A program made the translations under genes and the position numbers. Below, one piece after another: positions 26,101 to 35,940 of a stretch of 64,000 nt of DNA. The first letter of the stretch is position 1, and each line of letters starts with the position of its first letter. The stretch comes from Euptelea pleiosperma. Its lineage: Eukaryota > Streptophyta > Magnoliopsida > Ranunculales > Eupteleaceae. The stretch covers positions 17,429,929 through 17,493,928 of the forward strand of contig CM068541.1 in assembly GCA_035048495.1 (NCBI GenBank). Reading direction: 5' to 3'. The notes under the pieces were generated by a model. It worked only from the letters and a program-made list of their open reading frames with translations, made no database searches and was not told where the DNA came from.

Positions 26101-29100
26101 GGACAATCTCATCATTGAATTTTCCTGCTGCAGCAGCTTCAGTGGCATTTTTATGAGATAAAAGCTAAAAAAGTAATAAAAGAGATCATCATGCAAGAGT
26201 CCCAGAGCCCAACAAGCACAAACATACCAAGGAGCATGAGAGCAATATGACAAAAAATAGGAAAAAGGAAAACAGGAAAACTTTTAGACTTCCAATTGAG
26301 AATACCAACAGACCAAAAACATTTGTGACATTTGCATCACAAGAAACGGCTGGAATTTTTTTTTATTTTTTATTTATTTTAATAAATAGTGATGTATGCT
26401 GTAAAAAGAAATGGCTGGAACTTACAGCTGCTTGATCTTGAGCTAGACGTGAAACTCCATACTGCTCAGCCACAATATCAGAAGTGATACCCATGGGAAT
26501 TAAGCAATCTTTAGCATTTTGGTTGGACCTGGTTTTAACCTGCTCTAGGAAATGTATGTTAAGAAAGGTAAGAACAGAAAATAGAAACCTTTCAAGAAGC
26601 ATTTTTGTTCAAAAACTCAGAATTCAATGAAGTTACACACTTAAAGTCATTGAGAACCACTTTTATGGCATAAAAATTAGTCAAAACCTGAGAAGAAATG
26701 TACTTCATTGAATGAACAAGTCCTACCTGAGGATTGAAAGCATATTTATGAACCCCACGATCAAGGGACATAGATTCAACTCCTGCTCCTATGCCTACAA
26801 ATTTAAAAACAAAATCCCATGAACCATAGAAATCTCAAAATAACATCACAATCACATTTCAATAACTCCAATAGATTCCAATTCACTGACCGATGTCATA
26901 AAAACCGGATTTTATCGCAGCAGCCACATCAGCTACTGCTTGAAGCCCAGAAGCACATTGCCGGTTCACTGTCTTGACTGGCACAGTATCTGCAGGAATG
27001 GTCAGGAATAAGGATCTAAAGATATGCTTTTGTTTTTTCTGTAATCATAGTTGTTGGTAGCTAAGATGGATTGAACCTGCAACTCATGGTTTCAGTGCAG
27101 AACATCAACCAGCATGCATAGCTGTACTATAAAGTTAGCATTCACTGATGACTTCCAGTAAACAATCCTGTTTGAGAATATATATGACCTGGAAAACCAG
27201 CATAGAAGGCTGCCATACGGCACTCCGCTCCTCTGCTAAAGCCTGGAGCAAGCACATTCCCGACGACTATGTCACCAACATCATGTGGCCTGGTGCCAGT
27301 TTTATCCAATACAGCCTGCAATGAAACAGAACCATTAACAGGTCTACCCAACTACATGGATTGTAAAATGAGTAGTTCAGTTAAAGACCATATGTGAACA
27401 TTCCTGTAATTGAAGCAAATGAGGTATAACCCTATTAGCTTTAACTGAACATTCCCTTTAAAGCTAATGGGAAAAGAATAGTGCAGAGTATAAACAAAAT
27501 TTTCAAGTACTCCAATTATGGTTTTTTTTGTTTCATGTTACCGGAATAAAGCATTTGCAAGCCTATCTTGTTCGGGGTAAAATGAGAAGCATTTCATGAG
27601 AAGGTGGAACTTTAGAGTTCAGACCATTAAAACCAGAGCAGCCATCAGGTAAAGGAAACCCGAGAACAAGGCATCAAGTCAATGAATTGCACTACAGATT
27701 ATCTCATGACCATGATGGGGAGGAGCTTTGTTGGTTTATATTTATATAGATCCATTGACCATGGTTGACACCACATGGGTAGAAGCAGAGAGTCCATTCA
27801 CCATGCTTAGCAGCCATTAACTATCAAAAGCGATTCGCTTATTTTCATTCTTGGCAATTGGGAGCCCTCTCCCTCTGTATTAGTTTTGTATATATAGAGA
27901 TGCTGTCCTTGAGATATTTTGTGTTTGTTTAATTAATATGTTGTCTTTTATTTTAACTGATCAAAAGAGAAAGAAAGAGAGAAACAAAGACACCCATCAA
28001 TAACATAAATAGCAGGCAAACAAAATGGAATCGAAAACAAAAACAACTGAGAAATCGAGTTCTGAGTCTAATTCAGAATGGCACAACAGCAACATCTAAG
28101 GCTAGCTATTAATGGTGGTTTACTCACGATGGACAAGCCCCATATAAAACACATCATTTCTAACAATAAATGTGTGTTTTTCCGTGCTATGGAGGAGAAC
28201 ATTAAACAACTTTTCTTTGATTGTGGCTTTACTCGACACATATGGTCTAATATTCTTAGCCTATCTCATTTCAATAGAAACGTAGCAGATTCCGACCAAG
28301 AGGCCCAATGGATTCTCCACAAGCTTCAAGGTAAGGACTTGCGTTCTCAAGTGTTACAATTACAAGTAGCATTCAATGCTACTATTTATTTCGTTTGGCG
28401 CAAAAGGAACAATCGCATATTCCAGAACTCTTATAAACAACATGAGGTTTTGTTACAGCAAATTATCAATTCCACTAAGGCTCAACTCACTAACGGGCCA
28501 AATCAAGTGGATGATAATTCTAGAACCAGAGAGTTCTTTGAAGCTTGGAAGATCAAGGTGAAATTTCATCTCATTGATTCTGTTCGATGTAAATGGATAG
28601 CTCTGCCTATGGGGTTTTGGATGCCAAATACTGATGGAGCAATGAAGGAAAACACGGCTGGGTTTCGAGGTATCATAAAAGGGGTGAGGATGGTGAAGCA
28701 CTAGTGACCTATGCAAGTAAAAGCAAGAATAAATCGATTATATTTCATGAACTGGAGCTATTGAGAAAGGTATATATTCAACTAGCTTTATCGATGGGGA
28801 TTAAGCAGATTGTTATTGATTCAGATTCGGCTTATCCTGTAGCGGTTATTAAGGAAGAGTGTGAAACGCCTTGGCAAGCACGCAAGTTACTTGGATCCAT
28901 TCTCCTTGAATGGAATTTTTTCAAACAATTTGAGATCACTCATGTATTCAGAGAAATTAATAGGGCTGCAAACTTATTAGCATCTTTTCAATACTGCCAC
29001 TGACTGTTTTATCTTGTATTCCCCTTCACTTCCTCATGATCTGTGTGGTCATATTAGAAGAGGATGCGAAAGGGCATGTTTATTTCAGAATGTAACTTAT

Positions 29101-29695
29101 TTGTTATTTAAGGTCAGGTAGGGATCCGCCGAACCCCACGGTTATCTAGGAAAAAAAAACATCTAAGGCAGTTGTTGTGATTAGTGGCAATCCAACAGGA
29201 AGGAAATAAAAGTGTTCATGAGTTTTTACTTTCAAGACATGTTGAAGCAAATCCTCAGCTGGGGTGTCCTTGAAAGACCCTCTGTTGGCTTTGCAGATTG
29301 GAGTCCTGCAAGCTCTGCTAAAATGAAACTAAAATTTAAAAGATGCCCATCCATTTTTGTTTCTTTCCAAAGAAGAAATATTATGCAGTTTACTATAAAT
29401 ATTACAATAAACAACAAGTGTTCATTAATTGAAATTCGGAAAAACTCACGCAACAATCACGACGTCATCTGATTGAGTTACAGATGCTTCATAATATGGA
29501 AGGGTAGTGCTAGAACAAGAGGAAGCCTAGAGAGAGAGAGAGAGGTTAGTTCATTGAAGGGAGTTACATACTTACATATCAAGAAAGAGATTTAACGAAG
29601 AATAAAACCTGGAAATTTGGATTTGATGAAGGAGAAATTTCTGGGGTTTGCAAGTGTCTGAGAAGTACTTGTTGTCTGGATTTGGCATTCTCCAT
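23187..29695 (-). CDS. KAT2: 3-ketoacyl-CoA thiolase, peroxisomal (KAT2/PED1-like)
   Basis: Fourteen exons join in phase into 440 residues: 29695-29609, 29526-29450, 29314-29230, 27315-27189, 26989-26891, 26794-26727, 26539-26426, 26164-26087, 25996-25864, 25717-25621, 25557-25434, 24548-24440, 23394-23311, 23227-23187. All introns are GT/AG. The enzyme cleaves 3-ketoacyl-CoA with CoA, the last step of peroxisomal fatty-acid beta-oxidation (also used in jasmonate synthesis). The N-terminus carries a PTS2 import signal, RQQVLLRHL (residues 7-15). Catalytic residues are present: Cys137 in NRQCASG, NEAF at 362-365, His394 in GGAIALGHP and Cys426 in SMCMG. It ends at ESM, about 20 residues shorter than typical plant KAT2, so the tail is trimmed but the fold should be complete. 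Intron 3 holds a LINE. No inactivating change was seen. Confidence 0.92.
23539..23715. repeat. Interleaved inverted repeats in thiolase intron 13
   Basis: Segment a (23539-23566, ACTTTTTGTTGATCACCATAC) is inverted at 23622-23650. Segment b (23570-23611, with GACCTACAAATC) is roughly inverted at 23652-23715. The order is a, b, a', b' rather than a nested a, b, b', a'. They lie between the thiolase exons at 23394-23311 and 24548-24440. Probable MITE debris. Confidence 0.5.
28103..29157 (+). mobile_element. 5'-truncated LINE in thiolase intron 3
   Basis: A plus-strand insertion in a minus-strand gene. The coding part shows the LINE zinc-finger tail ([28 protein letters not shown]) and an RNase H domain ([44 protein letters not shown]), with one frameshift near 28680. 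The element ends in an A run at 29151-29159. A 12-bp target duplication AACATCTAAGGC sits at 28091-28102 and 29158-29169, which fixes both ends. The 1,055 bp is only the 3' end of a LINE, as expected from incomplete target-primed reverse transcription. Confidence 0.88.
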
Positions 29696-29828
29696 GTTGT
29701 TTTAATCTTCTGTTACAGAGTATTTTTAGACTTTTGTAAGGACTTAAAATGGTCGATTCTGACAGAGAAAAGACGAATGAGTGGTGTTTAAAGCTTCAAT
29801 ACTGTGCTCCTAAAAAAAGGAAGGTCGT

Positions 29829-30217
29829 GATGTAACAAGGTATACCTGAGATCTTTTCATTTGCGGAAGCGGCAGTTTTGGTAGTCACCACTGCCATCTG
29901 GGCCCACTGACCGCATGGATGTTTAACCCACCCTTTAATAGACATTCGTACAAAAAATCAGCTTGTTTAATGACTTTTAGCCGTTGTTTTAGTACTCAAA
30001 AAATGGTTGTATTCAACGGTTATAAGAACTCCTTAAATAGTGCTAAAAAGTGTTAAAATCTAATGGTTTTAGATTACTAATCAAGGTGATTTTTGGTATG
30101 TATATCCACCAAGGGTTGAGATAAACATCCAAGTGGTCAGTAGGCCCAGATGGCAGCGGTGACTACCACAAATGCCGCTTCCGCAAATGAACAGTTTCAG
30201 GCATACCTTGTTACATC
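29829..30217. mobile_element. Palindromic MITE, GATGTAACAAGG family (copy 1)
   Basis: The termini GATGTAACAAGGTATACCTG and (inverted) GATGTAACAAGGTATGCCTG enclose ATTTGCGGAAGCGGCA, GGGCCCACTGACCGCATGG and AGTGCTAAAAAGTG. It begins about 135 bp upstream of the thiolase ATG and so may overlap that promoter. No clear target duplication was found. Confidence 0.75.
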
Positions 30218-30249
30218 TTTTTCCAAAAAGGACATAAAAAATGGGTCGT

Positions 30250-31044
30250 GATGTAACAAGGTATACCTTAGATCTTATCAATTGCGGAAGCGGCATTTTT
30301 GGTAGTCACCGCCATGGTTTTTAAAACGGCCGTTTAAACGGTAACGCCCCAAGCCTGTTTCTGTTAAAACCGTTTAACACGTTTTAACTGTTTTGAAAAA
30401 ACAACAGTTTTTTGTTTTAATGGCCGTTGAAACCGTTTAAACGGTTGTTAAAATCGTTTAAACAGCCGTTTAATTCTGAAAAATTTTGTGAAAACAACGG
30501 CCATTAAATCTATTTAATTTCCGTTAAATTCTATTTTTTTTTTATTTTCAAATTTCAAAATTTGAATTTCAGCGCCATTTTTCCATTTTTTCTGTTAAAA
30601 TCCATTTAATTCTGTTTTTTTCCGTGTTTTCTCATTTTTGCCCCTGGCCGTTTAAACGGTAACACCCCCAGTCAGTTTAACCGTTAAAACGGCCTCCTTT
30701 AAACCTTGGTCGCCGCTGCTATCTGGGCCCACTGACAGCATGGATGTTTAGCCCAACCCTTAATAGATAGTCATACAAAAAATCAGATTGTTTGATGATT
30801 TTTAGCTGTTGGTTTTAGTACAAAAATAATGGTTACATTCAATGGCTATAAGAACGCCTTAAAAAGTGCTAAAAAGTGCTAAAATCTAATGGTTATAAAA
30901 TACCAATCAGGGCGATTTTTGGTTTTTATATCCACCATGGGGTGGGACAAACATCCATGCGGTCAGTGGATCCATATGACAGCGGTAAGTAACCAAAATG
31001 GTGCTTCCGCATTTGAAACAGTTTCAGGCATACCTTGATACATC
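30250..31044. mobile_element. Same MITE family (copy 2), split by a hAT MITE
   Basis: Same termini and internal boxes as 29829-30217 (GATGTAACAAGGTATACCTT, TTGCGGAAGCGGCA, inverted CTTCCGCATTTGAAACAG). A 396-bp insertion sits inside at 30313-30708. Without it the element would be about 390 bp, equal to copy 1. Confidence 0.75.
30313..30708. mobile_element. hAT-type MITE nested in a MITE
   Basis: The ends are CATGGTTTTTAAAACGGCCG and (inverted) CAAGGTTTAAAGGAGGCCG. An 8-bp target duplication flanks it: GTCACCGC at 30305-30312 and GTCGCCGC at 30709-30716 (one mismatch). The interior is rich in CGTTTAAACGG palindromes. A second, oppositely oriented copy is at 43578-43999. Confidence 0.85.
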
Positions 31045-31277
31045 TTTAGCATGGTTAGTGATTTACAACCTTTGGAGTTTGGATCTTTGCACCCAAATAT
31101 CGCTCAATAATGCTCAAACTCCTAAATCGGACATGGAATCATACGATAATTCAGTCTGTCTTTCCACCCGAGGTAGTACAAAAATCTTGCAAATACCGTT
31201 GACTTCTTCCAGCCAAAAATATCGTCTTTATTGGGTTCATCACCTGTATAGCGACAGCGACGGACTCTGGTTTGCAT

Positions 31278-31459
31278 GGATAAAACTTTGATGACCGGGC
31301 CGGTCATCGAAGGAGATGATAGGGCAGCAGATCTCGGCACGTGGATTTTGTACGGGCTGACCACCTCGGCCTCACCACACACGTACCCAAGTGAGTACTC
31401 GCGTGATCTGCTGCCTTGTCATATCCTTCAATGACAGGGCTATTATCGAAGTTTTACTC
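31278..31459. mobile_element. Short MULE-like MITE, 182 bp
   Basis: The terminal inverted repeats run about 55 bp (GGATAAAACTTTGATGACC / GAGTAAAACTTCGATAATAG, through GGCAGCAGATC). The flanks GGTTTGCAT (31269-31277) and GGTTTGGAT (31460-31468) are a 9-bp target duplication with one mismatch, the Mutator-like size. Confidence 0.75.
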
Positions 31460-31555
31460 GGTTTGGATCACCTCGGTCAATGAAATGGTCAATAAAAGTG
31501 AGGACATAAAAAGTTTTGTGATTAAAATGCCAGACAAAAATGGTACTTTTCAGAA

Positions 31556-32476
31556 GGCAAATTTTGGATACCCCGTAAATTTTTCTTTTTATCCCCCAAT
31601 TAAACTATAATTAAAATGACTTCTATATCCTATGTGTTTTTTCTTATCCCCCCACAGGATACATAAAATACCAACTTTACCCCATTTGTTTATCTAATTA
31701 ACTCCTTTCTATTTTTACTTATCTCCTCTAAAATTCAAACCGTTAGAACACATGAGAGAGCAAAGGATACTATTTCAAAGCAAGGAAGGCTATTGAAAAA
31801 GCAAAGGGAGAATATCTAAACGATTCTAAGGTTGTATTTTACATCTTCTACAACTCTCATTTGGGAACTTTTGAGTAAAGCAATCAATGGATTATGTATT
31901 TGAATTCAATTTTTTTTAATCGATAAAATCATTCTAATTGCATTTCCGAAACCATTCTAAGAAGAATTTCTAGTAATCTCGCCAGAACGATACATTGGGT
32001 TTTTTTTTCTCATGCAGTCTCAGTCATGGTCTTTGAATTGATTGTTTGGACAGCTAAATCCGGACAATCATTCACTGTTCGGACTTAACAGTCTGAACAG
32101 TAAAGCATTGTTCGGACTTATCGGTCCGAACAACGATGAGTACCTACGGAATGAGAGGTGCCTCCACTCTCCGGCTTGTCGAAGCTTTTCTCCACCGGGA
32201 TACAGGAGGCTTACGTAACATTAATGGCGATAACAAGGATGCAGGAGGCGCACACGCAAACACGCTTATCTTCGACGCAGAAGGAAGTTAGGTTTTCAGT
32301 TCACCAAGTGAGAAATGGTAAAACCCCTACAATTACTTTGGTGTTTCACTTGGGGGGAGGGGTGATAAGAGATTTCGATGGGCCCACGGGGCAATTAGAG
32401 ATTTTCATAAATTGGTAAGGGGAATTAAGAGAAAGAGGGGTGATAAGAACAAACGACGGGGTATCCAAAATTCCCC
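31556..32476 (+). mobile_element. MULE-like MITE, 921 bp (family B, copy 1)
   Basis: The terminal inverted repeats are GGCAAATTTTGGATACCCCG and GGGGAATTTTGGATACCCCG. The exact 9-bp target duplication TTTTCAGAA lies at 31547-31555 and 32477-32485. The interior has repeated GTTCGGACTTAACAG boxes near 32060-32130 but no transposase. An inverted relative lies at 32976-33810. Confidence 0.85.
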
Positions 32477-32526
32477 TTTTCAGAACTTAGAATAGGAATT
32501 GGAATACTTTTGTGTTCTTTGGTGGA

Positions 32527-32929
32527 GAGTAAAACTTGTGTCACAAGATGTGATGGAAGCCGGTCACAGCACACTATATGAGCCACATGGCATACTATTA
32601 GAGGCCGATGACCGTATGGATGTTTGGCCAGTCCCTCAGTGGACCGGTACACAAATAATCAACCGGGTTAGTGATTTCTAACCGATTCGATTGAAGTTAT
32701 GTTCATGGGTTGATTTTAACGGTAGGAATTTGAGCATTATTGAGCGTTATTTGTGTGCAAAAATCCAATGGTTGTAAACCACTAATCAAGCTGATTTTTG
32801 GATTGTAGGTCCACCGAGAGACTAGCCAAACATCCATACGGTCAACGCCCTCTGATCGTGTGCCACGTGGCTCGTATTGAGTGCTGTGACAGGCTTCCGT
32901 CACAACATCTTGTGACACAAGTTTTACTC
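32527..32929. mobile_element. Palindromic MULE-like MITE (family A), 403 bp
   Basis: A complete family A member. The TIRs are GAGTAAAACTTGTGTCACAA and its inverse, and the 9-bp target duplication TTTGGTGGA is exact (32518-32526 and 32930-32938). Internal boxes ATGAGCCACATGGCA, GACCGTATGGATGTTTGGCC and ATTAGTGATTTCTAACCG are each repeated inverted. This copy defines the family's ends and insertion type. Confidence 0.9.
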
Positions 32930-32975
32930 TTTGGTGGATAAGGTGGCATAGAAACTCTTGGGTCCATAATGGAAA

Positions 32976-33810
32976 GGGGAATTTTCAATACCCCGTCAAT
33001 TTCTCTTCTCTCCCCCCTTTTCCTTATTTCCCCTCCAAAATTTTTAAAATTTTTTAATTGGCCCGTGGATCTATCGAAATCTCTTATCACCCCCCATAAA
33101 TGATAAACACGAAAGGGTAATTTGAAAGGGTTTTGCGATTTCGGTGAGTCGTCGGTCGCCCTCTTTCTCCATCGTTGTTGGTCGCCGGAGAGTGGAGGCA
33201 CCTCTCGTTCCGCAGGTACTCGTTGTTGTTCGAACTGCTAAGTCCGAACAAGGCTTCACTGTTCAGACCGTTAAGTAAGTCCGAACAATGAATGATTGTC
33301 TGGACTTAACAGTCCAAACAATCAATTCAAAGACCATGACCGAGACTGAACGAGAAAAAAATTCCCAATGTATCGTTCTGATAAGATTACTAGAAATTTT
33401 TGTTAGAATGGTTTCGAAAATGAAGTTAGAATGATTTTGTCGATAAAAAAAATCGAATTCAAATACATACATCCATTGATTGTTTTACTCAAAAGTTCCC
33501 AATGAGAGTTGTAGAAGAAGTAGTTTACAACCCTAAAATCTTTTAGGTATTCTCCTTTTGCTTTTTCAATAGTCTCCGTTGCTTTGAAATAGTCTCCTTG
33601 CTTTCTCCCTTGTTCTAACGGTTTTGAATTTTAGAGGGGATGAGTAGAAATAGAAATAGGTTAATTGGAGAAACAAAGGGTGTAAAGTTGGCATTTTATA
33701 TATCTTGTGGGGGCAAGAAAAGAGAAAACATAGGGGATATAGAAGTCATTTTAATTATAGTTTAAGTGGGGGGATAAGAAGAGAAATTGACGAGGTATCT
33801 AAAATTCGCC
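32976..33810 (-). mobile_element. MULE-like MITE, 835 bp (family B, copy 2)
   Basis: Inverted relative of 31556-32476, with the same TIR (GGGGAATTTTCAATACCCCG / GGCGAATTTTAGATACCTCG) and the same GTTCGGACTTA boxes. It has its own exact 9-bp target duplication TAATGGAAA (32967-32975 and 33811-33819), so it inserted independently. Confidence 0.88.
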
Positions 33811-33819
33811 TAATGGAAA

Positions 33820-34385
33820 ACAGCCAAACTTCTTCAAAATCCTTGAGTCGATCCCATCCTTCCTTCTAAATCCTAGGAAATTAGAGGAAGGAAGAAAAGT
33901 TGCTTGCCTTTCTACCTGGAGACCCCTAGCCCAAGGCCAAATTAAATTAAACTCGGATGCTGCCTGGAAAAATGCCAATAATCCTATGGGGCTGGGTTAT
34001 ATATTTAGAAATGGAAAATCTGAATGCATTCTAGCAGGTGGACGTCCAGCCCGTACCCAATCTCCCGAAGAAGTTGATGCTCTAGCAGTCAGGTGGGGAC
34101 TCCAGCAAGCAATTCAAAATGGTTTTTTGGATATCAAGATTGAAATGGATGCTCAATCTCTAGTGCTCTCCCTACAAAACAAATCCGCTGATGTTGGTTG
34201 GTTTGCTTCTGCTTGTTGTGTAGATATTTAAACCTTACCTCTTCCCTATCTTCTTATATTTTTTGTATATACCCCTAGGGGGTCAAACTCGATAGCTCAT
34301 GCTGTAGTTGCAAAGGCCAAATAGTGGTCCTCTGCAAAGGAGTGGTCGCTTACTCTACCTCAGTGGCTCGTTCAGGTCATTGATC
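33820..34385 (+). pseudogene. LINE RNase H remnant
   Basis: The plus frame from 33890 reads QIKLNSDAAWKNANNPMGLG, then SPEEVDALAVRWGLQQAIQNG and IEMDAQSLVLSL, the RNase H domain at the C-terminus of plant LINEs, ending in a stop at 34229. Later frames (AHAVVAKAK, SLTLPQWLV) continue the tail. No poly-A or target duplication could be fixed. It belongs to the same broad LINE group as the copy at 63680-64000. Confidence 0.75.
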
Positions 34386-34559
34386 AGGATAAGAGTAATA
34401 ACCACTCCTGTTGATGTATTTCCTGTTTGGTGTTTAATCTATCTGGCTTACAAAAATACTCAAATTCCTACGGTTAAAATCAACCCAAGAATTGTGCGGG
34501 ACAAATTGTGTTGAAAACAAGTTCTTACTTCTTAAATAGTCTGTTATAACATACGGTCA

Positions 34560-35930
34560 CTCACTTAACACCCGTTATGACCGTTATAAAGGGTCACATC
34601 AGTCACATCTTTAAGTTGAAAAAGTCGTAATATTATTTTTTTCAAAATAACTATAATATTTTTTTTTCAAAATAACCATCATAGTAGTAAAAAGAATTAT
34701 TTTTTCCTAAAAGAACAGCTGTTGTAACGCTAAACCCATGTGTTTTCAGATTTGAGCATTATTTACAAAATAACACCAGGGTTGGGGTGTTACTATTACA
34801 ACGGCCAATATTTTCATTATAACGACATTTTGAAACATGAGATCCACTGACCTAGTTTGCTATCCATGTTTCGACCAACTCACGATCTTAGGTCGACCCT
34901 GAAACCCAAGGTCAAGGCATGACGATATATAAAGGGTACAAAAGGCATATCCGTAAAGTATTAAATTTACGCCTCAATACAACAATACTTCGATCATGTC
35001 CAATTATGATACAAGTAGTCAGTCAATGGTCAGATGTTCACATTAAGGTCACCTAAGTCAAAATTATGGTCTGTCGGATTCACATCAACACTAGAAACCC
35101 TTCAACCAAAGGAAAACCTGTATTTTTGAAAAAATGAGGCTCTCCTAGTCAACTTGTAAAATAATAATTTGATCAATTCAAATCAAAATTTGGTACTTTC
35201 AAAAGGAAAAGTAAAATAGATTTATAGTAATATATAGAAAAATATGTAAGCTTTGAAGTTCAAGTATTTTAACTTAAAATATTGGATAACACTCGATACA
35301 AGTTCCTGAAAAAAAAAAGTAATAGACACTAACAATTTAACTGTAAAACAATTTTAGAAAATTCATTTTACAACATTTTATTGCTGAATAAGAAATTTAT
35401 TCAGAAATTCATTAAGAAAATTATTTTAAATCCAAATGAGATGAATTCAATAAGGCTTAAAAGATTTAATGCCCCTATTTATCAATTTTTTATATATAAC
35501 TAATTCAATATAATTTCGTCAAGAAAAACTGAAGATTAACAAAAGGTTTTCTACTATTTCTGGATACAGAAAATAGAACCTTGTTAGGATAGTTGATAAA
35601 AAAAAAAAATTCAAGAACAATTCGAATTTACATCAAAATAAGATAAGGTTAATTTTGCTGGAAAGAAGATAAAAAAGATGTGAAAATTTTATGTCTTATA
35701 CTTCAGCCAATTTTATCATTTAAATGCCGCGATAGAAGCCCCAATTATGAGAATAATATCACATGGATCCTAGATACTTGTAACAGTAACCTAAGAATAG
35801 TTTCGGATAGTGGGTGATGCAGGAGCATCACTCAATTTTGTCGAATTAGTCAAGAGTCCTACAGTGGACCCAACTGTACTATGTGTTTTGAAATAACCGG
35901 TCCGTTGTCTTTTACTCAAGAATACCTAGA
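34560..35930. other. AT-rich stretch upstream of the 1.8 kb LTR
   Basis: I see no gene. Since a polypurine tract and LTR follow directly, part of this may be the decayed 3' interior of that retrotransposon. No coding match supports this. Confidence 0.35.
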
Positions 35931-35940
35931 AGGAGGGGGG
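35928..35940 (+). other. Polypurine tract before LTR
   Basis: AGAAGGAGGGGGG lies immediately before TGATTAGG, the arrangement of an LTR-retrotransposon second-strand primer next to its 3' LTR. Confidence 0.6.

Noticed and set aside
31556..33810. A single giant inverted duplication
   Set aside because: Each arm and the central element has its own 9-bp target duplication, so three separate insertions explain it.
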